Assembly (NCBI GenBank): GCA_019913005.1
Contig: JAIOHL010000333.1
Coordinates: forward strand, 36,885-100,884
Reading direction: 5' to 3'
Length of the DNA: 64,000 bases
Origin: Anaerolineae bacterium
GTDB taxonomy: Bacteria > Chloroflexota > Anaerolineae > Aggregatilineales > J027
Positions 37,207 through 47,496 of the stretch are shown piece after piece; the first letter of the stretch is position 1; each line of letters begins with the position of its first letter. The notes under the pieces are model-generated. The model searched no databases, was not told the DNA's origin, and worked only from the letters and a program-made list of their open reading frames with translations. The translations under genes were made by a program, and so were the position numbers.

Positions 37207-37970
37207 TAAAATCTCCCGTTATGGTCATGCTTACTATCTTCATTATCGTGGGTATTGGGGGTATCCGCAATTCGCACCCATCCGCGCCGCATAGCATAGA
37301 TCGCAGCCTGTGTTCGATCTTCTACATACAGCTTGGTCAGGATCGAACTGACATGATTTTTGACGGTTTGTTGGCTGATTTTTAAGACTTCGGCAATTTG
37401 TTTGTTGGTCTTGCCCTGCGTGACATAGCGCAAAATTTCCATTTCACGCGGGCTAAGGGGCACAAAATGTTCATGAGGATCAATCGTATAAGGGCCAGTT
37501 GTCGCTTCGATGCGGCTGTTAGTCCATTTACGGATACCCGCCAAATCATAATACTCGCCTTTGACCATGTAATACCCTTGTACCACTTTTTGAATGACCT
37601 CAATCAGCAAAAGCGGGTCTATATCTTTGGAACAATAGGCCGAACAGCCCGCCCGTAGTGCATGAAGCGCCTGCTCCTCATCATCATATCCAGTCAGCAT
37701 AACCACGCAAGCCGAATTACGCTCGGTTTTGAGACGCGAGGCGATTTGTAGGCCATTCATTTGAGGCAGATTGACATCTAGCAAAATAACGTCAGGGTGA
37801 AGCTCCCGCGCCAGTTCAAGCGCCTGCTCACCGTTTTCACCCTCGGCAATGACTTCTAAATGTTCATCGTCCGACAATACGCTCCGCAGACCCCGCCGCC
37901 AAACCGGATGGTCGTCCACAATCATGACGGTGATCTTGCGGAGGATGGGATCGCGTTCTGGTGAACTCAT
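37206..37970 (-). CDS. NarL/LuxR-family response regulator
   Basis: VMIVDDHPVWRRGLRSVLSDDEHLEVIAEGENGEQAL...VILLDVNLPQMNG; HTH LSPREMEILRYVTQGKTNKQIAEVLKISQQTVKNHVSSILTKL; TAATG overlap with HK. Confidence 0.95.
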   Translation of the reverse strand: MSSPERDPILRKITVMIVDDHPVWRRGLRSVLSDDEHLEVIAEGENGEQALELARELHPDVILLDVNLPQMNGLQIASRLKTERNSACVVMLTGYDDEEQALHALRAGCSAYCSKDIDPLLLIEVIQKVVQGYYMVKGEYYDLAGIRKWTNSRIEATTGPYTIDPHEHFVPLSPREMEILRYVTQGKTNKQIAEVLKISQQTVKNHVSSILTKLYVEDRTQAAIYAMRRGWVRIADTPNTHDNEDSKHDHNGRF

Positions 37971-38253
37971 AAGTTCTTTCCCGTCATTTACAAACTACCC
38001 GTGCAGCAACGGGCAACTTGGTCGTTTACCATTTTTAGGAAAATTCAAGAAACATTAAGCTACACATAGAATTATAGTCGGGTTTTATGGTTTCACCAAC
38101 ACACACAGGTCGAAATTCATTAACCAACGTTCACCTGACGGGGTTGCTTGGTCTATTGCGACACCTCCCTGCTTCATGCTAGACTACACCCGCGTTGTGG
38201 GCCAGTTAATCAACTCTAACCACACTCAAATCTTAAAGCGGTACAGAAGTATA

Positions 38254-39918
38254 ATGGGTCAAGGACTAATGCAACGAATTACAATCTTTTTGCTCATTGT
38301 AGTCTCCCTTTTCTCGGCTGTTTCAATTCATTCCAATCCTGCTGTCCAAGCGCAAGGCCCGGTGCAGGCGCGTGTCACCACTGACCGACTCGCCATTCGG
38401 ATGCGCCCCGGCATCAATGCATCTCCGCTGGGAACGATCCCACTCGATACGGTTGTGAATATCACCGGGCGTGAAGATCAACAAGGCAACGGTGGCATCT
38501 GGGTCTATGGTTCGCCCGAAAGTGGCAGCCCTACCGGATGGATGCTGTCGGATTATTTGCGCTTCTCCCCCGATTTTGTGATGAACAATCTGCCCGTCCT
38601 GAGCGTTGAAGGCACGGCGTCCAATACAGGTGGAACCAACCCCGCCCCATCAAATCCTACTAATCCACCTGCCGAAGTACCTGCGGGGGGATTAAGCGGC
38701 AGAACCACCGGACTGGTCAATTTCCGCAGTGGGCCAAGCACCAGTGCAGGCATTATCGCCGGACTAGGTGCCAACACATCCGTTGTATTAAACGGGCGCA
38801 ATGGGGATGGCACATGGTTGCAGGCCGTCTATAACGGTCAAACGGGTTGGTTGTTTGCCAGTTTGGTGAGCGTTTCCGGCAATAAGACCTCACTGCCTGT
38901 TGTCCCCGGCACTGAGACCGCTGCCGCACCTGCTACAAATTCAACAACGAGCAGCACTGGCCCGGTCAGTGCCCCAGCCGCTGCCTACAGTTCGGCCAAT
39001 TTGCGCGTATTCTCCTATGGGGCGCATGTTTCCAGTTTCGCCCATCCCGACCTAATGCGTTATGCTGGAATGACATGGGCCAAAGTGCAGATTCGTTATG
39101 GGCGCGGGCAAGACCCCAGTTCCGTCGCAGGTACCATCAATGATGCCCATGCCAAAGGCTTCCGCATTTTGTTGGGTGTAGTCGGCTTTCCGGCGGACAT
39201 CAACGGCGGAGAAGCCTATTTTGATGATTATGCTAAGTTTGTTGCCGGGTTAGCGGGTTTGGGGGCGGATGCCATTGAAGTGTGGAACGAACCCAATATT
39301 GACCGTGAATGGCCGACTGGACAAATTGATCCGGCTCGATATACGCAACTGCTGGCACGTGCTTATAATGCCATCAAGAGTACCAACCCCGGCACAATTG
39401 TGATTAGCGCTGCGCCAGCCCCAACCGGTGCTGAAAGCGCATTCGGGCGTGAACGGGTCTGGAATGATAACAACTATGTCGCAGGCATGGCGGCGGCAGG
39501 GGCGGCTCGTTATATGGACTGCGTTGGTGCTCATTACAATGAGGGGATTGTCAGCCCCCGCCAAACCAGTGGCGACCCGCGCGACAATTATTACACCCGC
39601 TATTTCTATGGCATGGTCAATACCTACTATAATGCCATTCGTAAACCCGTATGTTTCACTGAATTGGGCTATCTGACCCCCGAAGGTTATGGCTCGCTAC
39701 CGGGGACATTCGGGTGGGCCGCGAACACGACTGTCGCACAGCAGGCCCAATGGGTCGCGGATGCCGTTCGTTTGGCACGCAGCAGCGGCAAAGTACCCTT
39801 GGTCATCATCTGGAATATGGACTTTACCGGAACGTTTGGTGACGACCCAATGGGGGGTTACGCTCTCATTCGTCCCGATGGCTCATGCCCCGCGTGTGAT
39901 CGTTTGGCAGGCCGCTAG
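38254..39918 (+). CDS. Secreted protein with two SH3b domains and a TIM-barrel glycoside-hydrolase-like domain
   Basis: Signal peptide; RLAIRMRPGINASPLGTIPLDTVVNITGR and GLVNFRSGPSTSAGIIAGLGANTSVVLNGR; catalytic motifs AIEVWNEPNID and KPVCFTELGYLTPEG. ATG 38254 or 38269 are both possible. Confidence 0.85.
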   Translation: MGQGLMQRITIFLLIVVSLFSAVSIHSNPAVQAQGPVQARVTTDRLAIRMRPGINASPLGTIPLDTVVNITGREDQQGNGGIWVYGSPESGSPTGWMLSDYLRFSPDFVMNNLPVLSVEGTASNTGGTNPAPSNPTNPPAEVPAGGLSGRTTGLVNFRSGPSTSAGIIAGLGANTSVVLNGRNGDGTWLQAVYNGQTGWLFASLVSVSGNKTSLPVVPGTETAAAPATNSTTSSTGPVSAPAAAYSSANLRVFSYGAHVSSFAHPDLMRYAGMTWAKVQIRYGRGQDPSSVAGTINDAHAKGFRILLGVVGFPADINGGEAYFDDYAKFVAGLAGLGADAIEVWNEPNIDREWPTGQIDPARYTQLLARAYNAIKSTNPGTIVISAAPAPTGAESAFGRERVWNDNNYVAGMAAAGAARYMDCVGAHYNEGIVSPRQTSGDPRDNYYTRYFYGMVNTYYNAIRKPVCFTELGYLTPEGYGSLPGTFGWAANTTVAQQAQWVADAVRLARSSGKVPLVIIWNMDFTGTFGDDPMGGYALIRPDGSCPACDRLAGR

Positions 39919-39937
39919 GTTGTTTCAACCGACTTAT

Positions 39938-39976
39938 AACCCCCTTGTGATGTGATTAAAAGAGGGGGTTGCCTTT
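39938..39976 (+). terminator. Intrinsic terminator between the glycosidase paralogs
   Basis: AACCCCCT(39938-39945) / AGGGGGTT(39963-39970) then GCCTTTTAC. Confidence 0.7.
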
Positions 39977-40007
39977 TACAATCGCACCCATTTGAGGAAG
40001 GAACTCT

Positions 40008-41558
40008 ATGAACACAGCAACACATATGCAGCGCTCCAATCCGACTCACCAACGACAACTGCGTGGTTTTATGGCCGTTTGGATGGCTGTCACCCTTTTG
40101 GTGGGAGTAGCAACCTTTGTCGCCATTTATCTCAGCACAGGTAATTTAGGCGATGATGGCAACAATGGCAATAACAACTTGGGCAGCAACGCCGCCGCCA
40201 TCGTTGCCAACCAGTCCGACCAAGAAGCGGCCCCTGCCGACCAAACCGATGCCAGCGTGAATGAGGATACGGCTCAGGGTACATCAGCCAATTCCGACGT
40301 AGAAACCCCTGTCTCAACGGATAATAATGAGGCGGCACAGGCATTGGGTGAGGGCGAATCCAATCCAGAAGCAGCGGCGAGTGGTGGGACGGAAAATAAC
40401 CCGCCTGCCCAACCTGCTCAACAGGATGCGACCCCGACCCCCACTTTTGCCCGGACTCTTCCCGCCACACAGCAAACAGGCTTTGACCTCGGCGCACAGG
40501 TGATGGTGCCTTACAGCAAAGATGCTAATTCGATGGCGGGCACACTGGATGCCGCCGCCAATCAACTGCGTCTGAACTGGGTTAAATTGCAGGTGCGTTG
40601 GGAATTTGTTGAACCCGAAGAGGGCGTCTATGACTGGAGCTATTTGGACGTGTTCTTCCAATCCGTCCCCGAAAAGAACCTCAAGGTTTTGGTCGGTGTG
40701 GTAACGGCTCCCGAATGGGCACGTCAACCCGGCGCTGACCTCACCAAACATGGCCCACCCGCCGACAATCAGAAATTCGCTGATTTCATTGGTCAGTTGA
40801 TTATGCGCTATCCGGGCAAGATTCACGCCATCGAAGTCTGGAATGAAATGAATCTTGACCGCGAATGGGCCAGCATCAACGGCATTAATGCGCCAGAATA
40901 TGTGGAAATGCTGCGCGTGACGGCTAACACCATCCGCTTCCTTGACCCGAATATCTTGGTGGTTAGTGGGGCGCTTTCGCCGACGGGTGTCAACAATGAA
41001 GCCGTGCATGATGATTTCCGCTATACCGATGAGCTGATCGCAGCGGGTGTACTGGATGTGATTGACTGTTATGGGGCGCACCACAATGGCTATAACATCG
41101 GCCCGAACGTTCCCTATGACCAAGTGCCGAATGACCCTGCTGCCACCTTCCGGGGGCCATTTGACAGCCCCCATCCCTCATGGTCGTTCTATACCACGCT
41201 GACCACCTATGCCAACAAAATCAGCGCGGCAGGCAGTACCGTGCCGTTGTGCGTGACCGAATTTGGCTGGGCCACCACTGCTGACCTCGGCGGTCAATAT
41301 CCCCAGTATTTTGAATTTGCCAACGACAATACGTTGGATGAAAGTGCCCAATTCCTTGTTGAGGCGATTCAACTGATGGAAGAATGGGGCTTTGTGCGTT
41401 TGGCCTTTATCTGGAATCTGAATTTTGGGCCAGAAGAGAGCTTCAACGCCACCAACGACAATGTACCCTACTCCCTGATCCGCCCCAACTATTTCTTGTC
41501 ACCGGCATGGGGACCAATCGCGGAGATGGATTTCCGGGGCCGCGCACAGGCACAATAA
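40008..41558 (+). CDS. Membrane-anchored TIM-barrel glycoside-hydrolase-like protein (paralog of preceding gene)
   Basis: N-terminal TM, low-complexity linker, AIEVWNEMNLDREW, STVPLCVTEFGWATTADLG. Confidence 0.85.
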   Translation: MNTATHMQRSNPTHQRQLRGFMAVWMAVTLLVGVATFVAIYLSTGNLGDDGNNGNNNLGSNAAAIVANQSDQEAAPADQTDASVNEDTAQGTSANSDVETPVSTDNNEAAQALGEGESNPEAAASGGTENNPPAQPAQQDATPTPTFARTLPATQQTGFDLGAQVMVPYSKDANSMAGTLDAAANQLRLNWVKLQVRWEFVEPEEGVYDWSYLDVFFQSVPEKNLKVLVGVVTAPEWARQPGADLTKHGPPADNQKFADFIGQLIMRYPGKIHAIEVWNEMNLDREWASINGINAPEYVEMLRVTANTIRFLDPNILVVSGALSPTGVNNEAVHDDFRYTDELIAAGVLDVIDCYGAHHNGYNIGPNVPYDQVPNDPAATFRGPFDSPHPSWSFYTTLTTYANKISAAGSTVPLCVTEFGWATTADLGGQYPQYFEFANDNTLDESAQFLVEAIQLMEEWGFVRLAFIWNLNFGPEESFNATNDNVPYSLIRPNYFLSPAWGPIAEMDFRGRAQAQ

Positions 41559-41583
41559 ACCCTCGATAACGTAGCAGTCAAAG

Positions 41584-41620
41584 CAGGGGCAGGGCCAAAA
41601 TCTCTGTCCCTGTTTATTTT
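41584..41620 (+). terminator. Intrinsic terminator
   Basis: CAGGGGCAG(41584-41592) / CTGTCCCTG(41604-41612) then TTTATTTT. Confidence 0.78.
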
Positions 41621-41672
41621 GCGATACAATTGAGGGGCTATCGCATCGGCGTTACAAGGAGACAGGCACTTT

Positions 41673-41966
41673 ATGTATGGTACTATCGGACATTACCGCA
41701 TACTACCGGGGATGCGCGAGGCTGCATTACAGACTCTACACGAGCAAGAAAGTGTGGCGGTTCCCGGCATTGTAGCGGTGCATGTCTATCAATTGGATCG
41801 GGACCCGGACGAGGTGATGTTGGTAGTCATGTTTGAAAGTCGGGAAGCCTATCTTGCCAATGCCAATCACCCTGCCCAACACGAACGCTATCTCCAAGTG
41901 CGGCAGTTTTTGGCGAGTGACCCGACATGGTTTGACGGTGAAATTATTGACAGTATCCTTTTTTGA
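41673..41966 (+). CDS. ABM-like (antibiotic biosynthesis monooxygenase fold) small protein
   Basis: 97 aa; MYGTIGHYRILPGMREAAL...VHVYQLDRDPDEVMLVVMFESREAYLANANHPAQHERYLQVRQFL. Confidence 0.72.
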   Translation: MYGTIGHYRILPGMREAALQTLHEQESVAVPGIVAVHVYQLDRDPDEVMLVVMFESREAYLANANHPAQHERYLQVRQFLASDPTWFDGEIIDSILF

Positions 41967-41984
41967 TCTTTGAACACTGAGCAC

Positions 41985-42485
41985 ATGAAAGATACCATTC
42001 TCGCTATTTCCTATTTTGTTCATCTAATCGCTACCGTCGTTTGGATTGGCGGCCTTGCGATGATTCTATTCCTCGTCTGGCCGGAATCTGCCCGCAGTCT
42101 TGCCAATCAAGAGGAACGTCGTAAAGTGGTGTTGGGGATTCAAGCCCGTTTCCGCCCGATGGCAAATTTCAGTTTAGTTATGCTGGTTGGCACAGGCTTG
42201 GTACAGATGTCTGGCGACCCCAACTATGAGGGTTTCTTGACTTTTGAGAATACGTGGAGCCTCGCCATGCTTCTCAAACATATCGCTTTTGCCGGGATGG
42301 TTGGGCTGACCTTACTAACTCAATTCAGTTTAGCACCAGCGATTGAACGGGCTATTTTGTTGGCAAGCAAAGGGCAGTCGAGTCAACTAGAAAGCCTGTT
42401 GGCGAGGGAAGTCCGGCTGATGTGGGGGCTGGCAGGGCTTGGCGTGATTGTACTGGTATTTACCGCGATTGCGACGGCCCAATAG
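41985..42485 (+). CDS. CopD-like integral membrane protein
   Basis: FVHLIATVVWIGGLAMILFLVWP...FRPMANFSLVMLVGTGLVQMS...LLKHIAFAGMVGLTLLTQF. Confidence 0.65.
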   Translation: MKDTILAISYFVHLIATVVWIGGLAMILFLVWPESARSLANQEERRKVVLGIQARFRPMANFSLVMLVGTGLVQMSGDPNYEGFLTFENTWSLAMLLKHIAFAGMVGLTLLTQFSLAPAIERAILLASKGQSSQLESLLAREVRLMWGLAGLGVIVLVFTAIATAQ

Positions 42486-42520
42486 GGATGCGGTCTTCTT
42501 GTGGGGAGGAGCAAATAATA

Positions 42521-44617
42521 GTGGCTAAATGTTGGGATACCTTGCTGGTCGCGCTGCTGCTGATTGCAGGGTTTATGCTGCGGGCATGGGATATCGCCAC
42601 CCTTCCGCTGGGCTATTCGGACGAAGAGATTACGACCCTGCGTCTGGCTGAAAGCATTCGCAACGGCAATATACAAGTATTTTTTGATACCCAGCCATTT
42701 GGGACAGAGTCGTCTTTCCCCATTTTGATTGCGGCCACCAAAATCGTCGTCGGAGATGGCTTTTTTGTCATGCGTTTCTTGCCCTTGATGGCCTCTCTGC
42801 TGACAATGGCATTAACTTTTGCAGTGGCCCGCCGTCTGTTTGGTCGCGGGGTGGGGTTTATTGCATTACTGGCGATGTTAGCGGGGATATGGCCCGTCAT
42901 CGCCGCTCGCACCGTCACTGAAACATCCTTACCCGGCTTGATGATGCTGATTGTCCTTGCCGCTGCCCTAAAAGCATTCCATCTGGGCCGCTCTATTCGC
43001 CCCTTACTGCCCCAGACCGCCCCCTATACCGTGTTAGCGATTGCCATGTCCGCTGCTGCTTATGAACACTACACTGGGTTGATGGCAGGCATCGGCATCT
43101 TCATTTTTGTCCTGTATTTGCGCTATACCCGCCAATCGGTATCCCGTTATCTTTGGTGGAACAGCAGTTATGCGATTCTTTTGGCAACCATTTTGGGCCT
43201 GCCCTATTTCATCTCAGTGCTCCGAAACCCCACCTACAGTGGGCCATATATCTTTATTGCCGAGCGCCCCTCCAGCATTATCGCCTTTATTGAATCCATT
43301 GGCCGCACGATTTTGGGCTTTTTCTGGTTGGAGGCGGGTGACAAAAATCCAGCACACAATGTCCCCGGCCTCCCACTCATCTCGTTTGTTGAACCCGTCA
43401 TATTGGCTTTCGGCATTTACAGCGCTTTTCGGTTGCGTCGCCATGCCAATTACGGCCTCTTGCTGATCTTCTTTGTCTTGGGTCTGTTACCTGATCTATG
43501 GTTCGATGAAGGGCCAGACTATCGGGCATTGTCATTCATTTCGCCCTTGATTTATATCATGATTGGCTTAGGCGTCTTTGAGCTTATCCGATTTTTTAAA
43601 CAGAGCGATTTACCCACCAGTTTGCATCGGTTAAAAGAGCAAAAGGGCTGGTTGGCATGGCCCGCGCCAGTGGTCTATCTGGCGGTCATATTGATGCTGT
43701 TGGATTTTGGAGCGAATTTCCTACGTCTGCGCGATAACCTGTTTACCAATTGGTCAGACCGACAAGATATGCAGGCCGCCTATCACACCAATTTAGGGGA
43801 AATTGCCTACTATCTGGAAAACAATGCCGATGGCCCACCCGTCAGTATCTGCGCGACTCGAATCAATGACCGAGAATCGGATTCGCGTCTATTGGAATGG
43901 ATGCTGCACCGCGAGGACATTTCGTTTCGTGTTACCGACTGCAACACCGATTTGATCTTGACAGCAGGCGGTCAGCCCATGCGGTTGTTGTTTGTGGATA
44001 CTGAGCAGCGCAACACCGTTCCCGCGCCGTTATTGGAATGGATACATCTTGCAGAACCTTTAGAAAATTCCGGCCTGCCTGATGGGGTAGGATGGCTGCT
44101 CGATGCGGAACAAGCCTTAGCCGACAAGGGTGGACAGTTGACCGCCTTGAGTACCTTGTATTATCCACGAACGGCGGGGCAGACGTTTGAGACGGTGCGA
44201 TTACCTTTCCGCTTCAACAGTAGTTTAACCCTTATCGGAATTGAGCCAGTATCTACACAACCTGATTTTGAGCCGGGGGATGTGTTAACCATCGTGAGTT
44301 ATTGGCGGATAGACGGGCCACTACCAGACGATATTGGCGTATTTGTGCGCTTGCATGATACCCCTCAATCCAGTCCCTATAACGAAATCAACGGCTTCAG
44401 TGTCGAAACTGACCGTCTGCGCCCACGAGATGTCGTCATCCAAGTGGGTTATTTGATTTTGCCAGATACCCTACGCGAACAGGAGTACCTACTCACAATG
44501 GGTGTTTATGAAGGCCGCCCCACCAACCAACTGCCGATTTATAACCCCGATGTGTATCAACTGAGGGGGAACTATCTGCAAATCAGCCAGCCTATTCTCA
44601 TCAGAACAGAAGATTGA
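42521..44617 (+). CDS. GT39-like membrane glycosyltransferase family protein
   Basis: GTG start preceded by GGGGAGGAG; multi-TM with LGYSDEEITTLRLAESIRNGN, VARRLFGRGVGFIALLAMLAGIWPV. Confidence 0.75.
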   Translation: MAKCWDTLLVALLLIAGFMLRAWDIATLPLGYSDEEITTLRLAESIRNGNIQVFFDTQPFGTESSFPILIAATKIVVGDGFFVMRFLPLMASLLTMALTFAVARRLFGRGVGFIALLAMLAGIWPVIAARTVTETSLPGLMMLIVLAAALKAFHLGRSIRPLLPQTAPYTVLAIAMSAAAYEHYTGLMAGIGIFIFVLYLRYTRQSVSRYLWWNSSYAILLATILGLPYFISVLRNPTYSGPYIFIAERPSSIIAFIESIGRTILGFFWLEAGDKNPAHNVPGLPLISFVEPVILAFGIYSAFRLRRHANYGLLLIFFVLGLLPDLWFDEGPDYRALSFISPLIYIMIGLGVFELIRFFKQSDLPTSLHRLKEQKGWLAWPAPVVYLAVILMLLDFGANFLRLRDNLFTNWSDRQDMQAAYHTNLGEIAYYLENNADGPPVSICATRINDRESDSRLLEWMLHREDISFRVTDCNTDLILTAGGQPMRLLFVDTEQRNTVPAPLLEWIHLAEPLENSGLPDGVGWLLDAEQALADKGGQLTALSTLYYPRTAGQTFETVRLPFRFNSSLTLIGIEPVSTQPDFEPGDVLTIVSYWRIDGPLPDDIGVFVRLHDTPQSSPYNEINGFSVETDRLRPRDVVIQVGYLILPDTLREQEYLLTMGVYEGRPTNQLPIYNPDVYQLRGNYLQISQPILIRTED

Positions 44618-44624
44618 AGCACGC

Positions 44625-45605
44625 ATGTTTGAAGTCATCTTTCTTGGTACCTCTGCTTCCGCCCCCAGCATTCAACGCGGTCTGCCTGCACTGATTGTGC
44701 TGGCAAACGAATATCGTTTTTTGGTGGATTGTGGTGAGGGCACGCAGCGGCAAATTTTGAAAAGCGGCATTGGCTTTCGGCGGCTCAATCACATTCTGCT
44801 CACCCACAGCCATTTAGATCATATTTTGGGTTTGGGCGGCTTGGTTTCCACGTTCATTCGCTGGGAAGAGGGTATTGAGGGCATCAACATTTACGGCGGC
44901 ATGGCGACCCTTGAACGGGTGCATGATCTGATTTTTAATATCGTGGTGCGGGGTGCGCCTGTACCCATTCCGATCAACCTCATCCCGATTGAAGCCGGGG
45001 TTGTGATTGTGGAAGACAAACATATGAAAGTGACCGCTGTTCCGGTGATTCATCGTGGGCCGGGGTGCTTCGGTTTTGTGTTTCAGCAGCACGACCACCG
45101 CCAATTTAATCCTGAAAGAGCGACTGAACTGGGTGTCCCCAATGGCCCAGAACGTGCCCTGCTGGTCAAAGGCGAAAACATCACCTTAGCCGATGGCCGA
45201 TTAATTACTCCTAACGATGTATTGGGGGAGGTTGTGCCGGGAGCGAAATTGGTGGTCATTGGCGACGTGGGGGATACCGAAAGTCTGCGCCCCTATGTCA
45301 AAGATGCCGATTGTCTGGTGATTGAAGCGACCTATTTGGAAGAAGAACGCTGGATGGCAGGCGAGGTCGGACATCTGACCGCGATTCAAGCCGCTGAACT
45401 CGCCAAAGCCGCCAACGTAAAGACGCTAATTTTGACCCACATTTCACGCCGCAATCATGACCATGATGTGCGTCACGAGGCCCGCAGTGTGTTTTCGAGT
45501 ACGTATGTCGCCCGCGACTTTGACCATTATGTGATTGCCCGTGCCAAAGCCGTGCAGAAACTCCCTCCACCCAATCGCCGACCTGAAAAAGCGGAGGATA
45601 AGTAA
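44625..45605 (+). CDS. Ribonuclease Z-like metallo-beta-lactamase fold protein
   Basis: VIFLGTSASAPSIQRGLPALIV...FLVDCGEGTQRQIL...HILLTHSHLDHILGLGGL; LILTHISRRNH. Confidence 0.88.
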   Translation: MFEVIFLGTSASAPSIQRGLPALIVLANEYRFLVDCGEGTQRQILKSGIGFRRLNHILLTHSHLDHILGLGGLVSTFIRWEEGIEGINIYGGMATLERVHDLIFNIVVRGAPVPIPINLIPIEAGVVIVEDKHMKVTAVPVIHRGPGCFGFVFQQHDHRQFNPERATELGVPNGPERALLVKGENITLADGRLITPNDVLGEVVPGAKLVVIGDVGDTESLRPYVKDADCLVIEATYLEEERWMAGEVGHLTAIQAAELAKAANVKTLILTHISRRNHDHDVRHEARSVFSSTYVARDFDHYVIARAKAVQKLPPPNRRPEKAEDK

Positions 45606-47489
45606 TCAAGGACTTGGAGCTTTACCCACTGCCTGACCTTGCGATGGGTCATAATTGGCAAATGTGCCATCTCGATAAATCACCACTTTACGGTCTTTAA
45701 ATCGTTCGATGAGATCATGGGTATAGCTACCGTCGGGATCACGGGCCAAGACATATTCGCTATCGAGATAGGGATTGGTCAATGCCATCAATGCCCCAAC
45801 TTCCCGCCACATTCGTATTTCCGGCAAATAGGCGATAATCAGCACGGGTCGTTTGTCATCTCCACGCAGACGATCCACCCGTTCGATTTGATCTTCCCCA
45901 ATAATCCCGTAGCGAAAAAGTTTATCAAGGCGCTCCGGCGTATATCCAAGTAGGGACATGCCGATTGCCAGTGCCGCCAGCATATAAACCCCGCTTCGCA
46001 GATGCAGCCCCTTCAGCATATCCGCAACACCCGTGATGCCCGCCGCCGAAATAATGGCTAGAAGTGCCGTCGCCTCGTAATAATAACGGGCACTGTAGAC
46101 ACCTGCCCCGATCCAATAAAACAGGGTCACAAAAATAATCGAGCCTGCCGTCAGCACGATCAACCACATCCAGCGCCGTCGCCAACCAAAAAATAGGCCG
46201 AGTGGCAGCAGCACCCAACTCAGTCCGGCCTTATTTACCATACAATCGTTGCGGCTGACGGCAGTTGGCGAATCCGGCGGGTTATCGGGTTGGCGCACCC
46301 ACCCAAACAAATCGCGGCTGTAACAAACGGTGTCTTTTCGCAAGTAATATTTGGCCCAATACCAGCTATGCCCGCCTGAATTACGACCATGTCCCTCGCC
46401 AAAGCCTATCTTGTCATATCCCCACCAAAGTTCGTACAGATTTTTCTTTGGGTCGCCCGTCACAACATAATTAAAGGCCGGATATAACGCGCCATAGGCC
46501 ACGGTAAACACTGCCAGAATCAGCAGGGGACGCAGCGTTTTGCCAAATTGAACAGGCCAGCGTGGATTTAATTCGGGTTCAGCAGGCGGTTCGCGCAAGA
46601 CCACCCACGCCATGATTGCCAATCCAATTGCCCCACCCATCGCCAACACGGGCCACTTGGGCCAGAACGGGTCATCTCCTTTTTTCAGTACCAATTCACT
46701 AACGGCCCAATATGCCGCCCCTGTCGCCGCAAGCAGGGGAATGTAAAGCACCAGCAAGCGTGCCCACCAAATGAACTGCCCATTTTCATCAGTGAGCCAT
46801 TGACGGGATGACACTTCACGGCCTTCTCGCTCTGACCACCCGTGCTGAATCGTGCGAATCAGAGCAACAAGCACCCGCAAACCACTGTATATCACCAATG
46901 GCACCGCAACCCCGGCAGCAGTTAAGGGCCGATTAGCGACCACCATCCCCAACGACATGCCACTAATGGCAGCCCACCCAAAAGGATGTTTACCTTTTTC
47001 GACCCGCCACGCCCCATATAGAAATAATAGGGTAAAAAATTGGGCGGAGGTATGGCCCATCAAGGTGCCATTAATCAGCAGGGCAATCGGGCTAATCGTC
47101 AATAAGGCCGCCGCGACTACTCCCGTTTGTTCATTAAACACTTCACGCGCCAGCCGATAGGTCAGGGCGACACTTAACATGCCAATCCAAGCGTTAATCG
47201 CCCATGTCATGTTGAGTTTGACCCCTATTGCCAGCAGGAGCGGCCAACCGGGGGGATATTTGCCGAAGAACTTGCCGTCTTGCGAAAGCACGAATGGCTG
47301 CCAATACGAACGCAGCGGCTGTGGGGCATCTACATAAGCATCGCCCCGCGCAAAAATCTTGGCCTGATACAAATAGGCCATCTCATCTTCCAGATGGGGT
47401 AGTTTTTCAAACACCGAATGGGCGACCCATACCGACCCCACCATCGCGCAGTAACAAAGGAATAGAGCGATCAGCGCCGATTTTTTCAT
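45606..47489 (-). CDS. GT39-like membrane glycosyltransferase family protein
   Basis: Multi-TM; HLEDEMAYLYQAKIFARGDAYVDAPQPL...KYPPGWPLLLAIG. Confidence 0.78.
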   Translation of the reverse strand: MKKSALIALFLCYCAMVGSVWVAHSVFEKLPHLEDEMAYLYQAKIFARGDAYVDAPQPLRSYWQPFVLSQDGKFFGKYPPGWPLLLAIGVKLNMTWAINAWIGMLSVALTYRLAREVFNEQTGVVAAALLTISPIALLINGTLMGHTSAQFFTLLFLYGAWRVEKGKHPFGWAAISGMSLGMVVANRPLTAAGVAVPLVIYSGLRVLVALIRTIQHGWSEREGREVSSRQWLTDENGQFIWWARLLVLYIPLLAATGAAYWAVSELVLKKGDDPFWPKWPVLAMGGAIGLAIMAWVVLREPPAEPELNPRWPVQFGKTLRPLLILAVFTVAYGALYPAFNYVVTGDPKKNLYELWWGYDKIGFGEGHGRNSGGHSWYWAKYYLRKDTVCYSRDLFGWVRQPDNPPDSPTAVSRNDCMVNKAGLSWVLLPLGLFFGWRRRWMWLIVLTAGSIIFVTLFYWIGAGVYSARYYYEATALLAIISAAGITGVADMLKGLHLRSGVYMLAALAIGMSLLGYTPERLDKLFRYGIIGEDQIERVDRLRGDDKRPVLIIAYLPEIRMWREVGALMALTNPYLDSEYVLARDPDGSYTHDLIERFKDRKVVIYRDGTFANYDPSQGQAVGKAPSP

Positions 47490-47496
47490 GACGATT

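Noticed and set aside
40314-41174. 286-aa minus-strand ORF inside the glycosidase gene
   Set aside because: Low-plausibility antisense frame of a clear glycosidase CDS; no domain signature.
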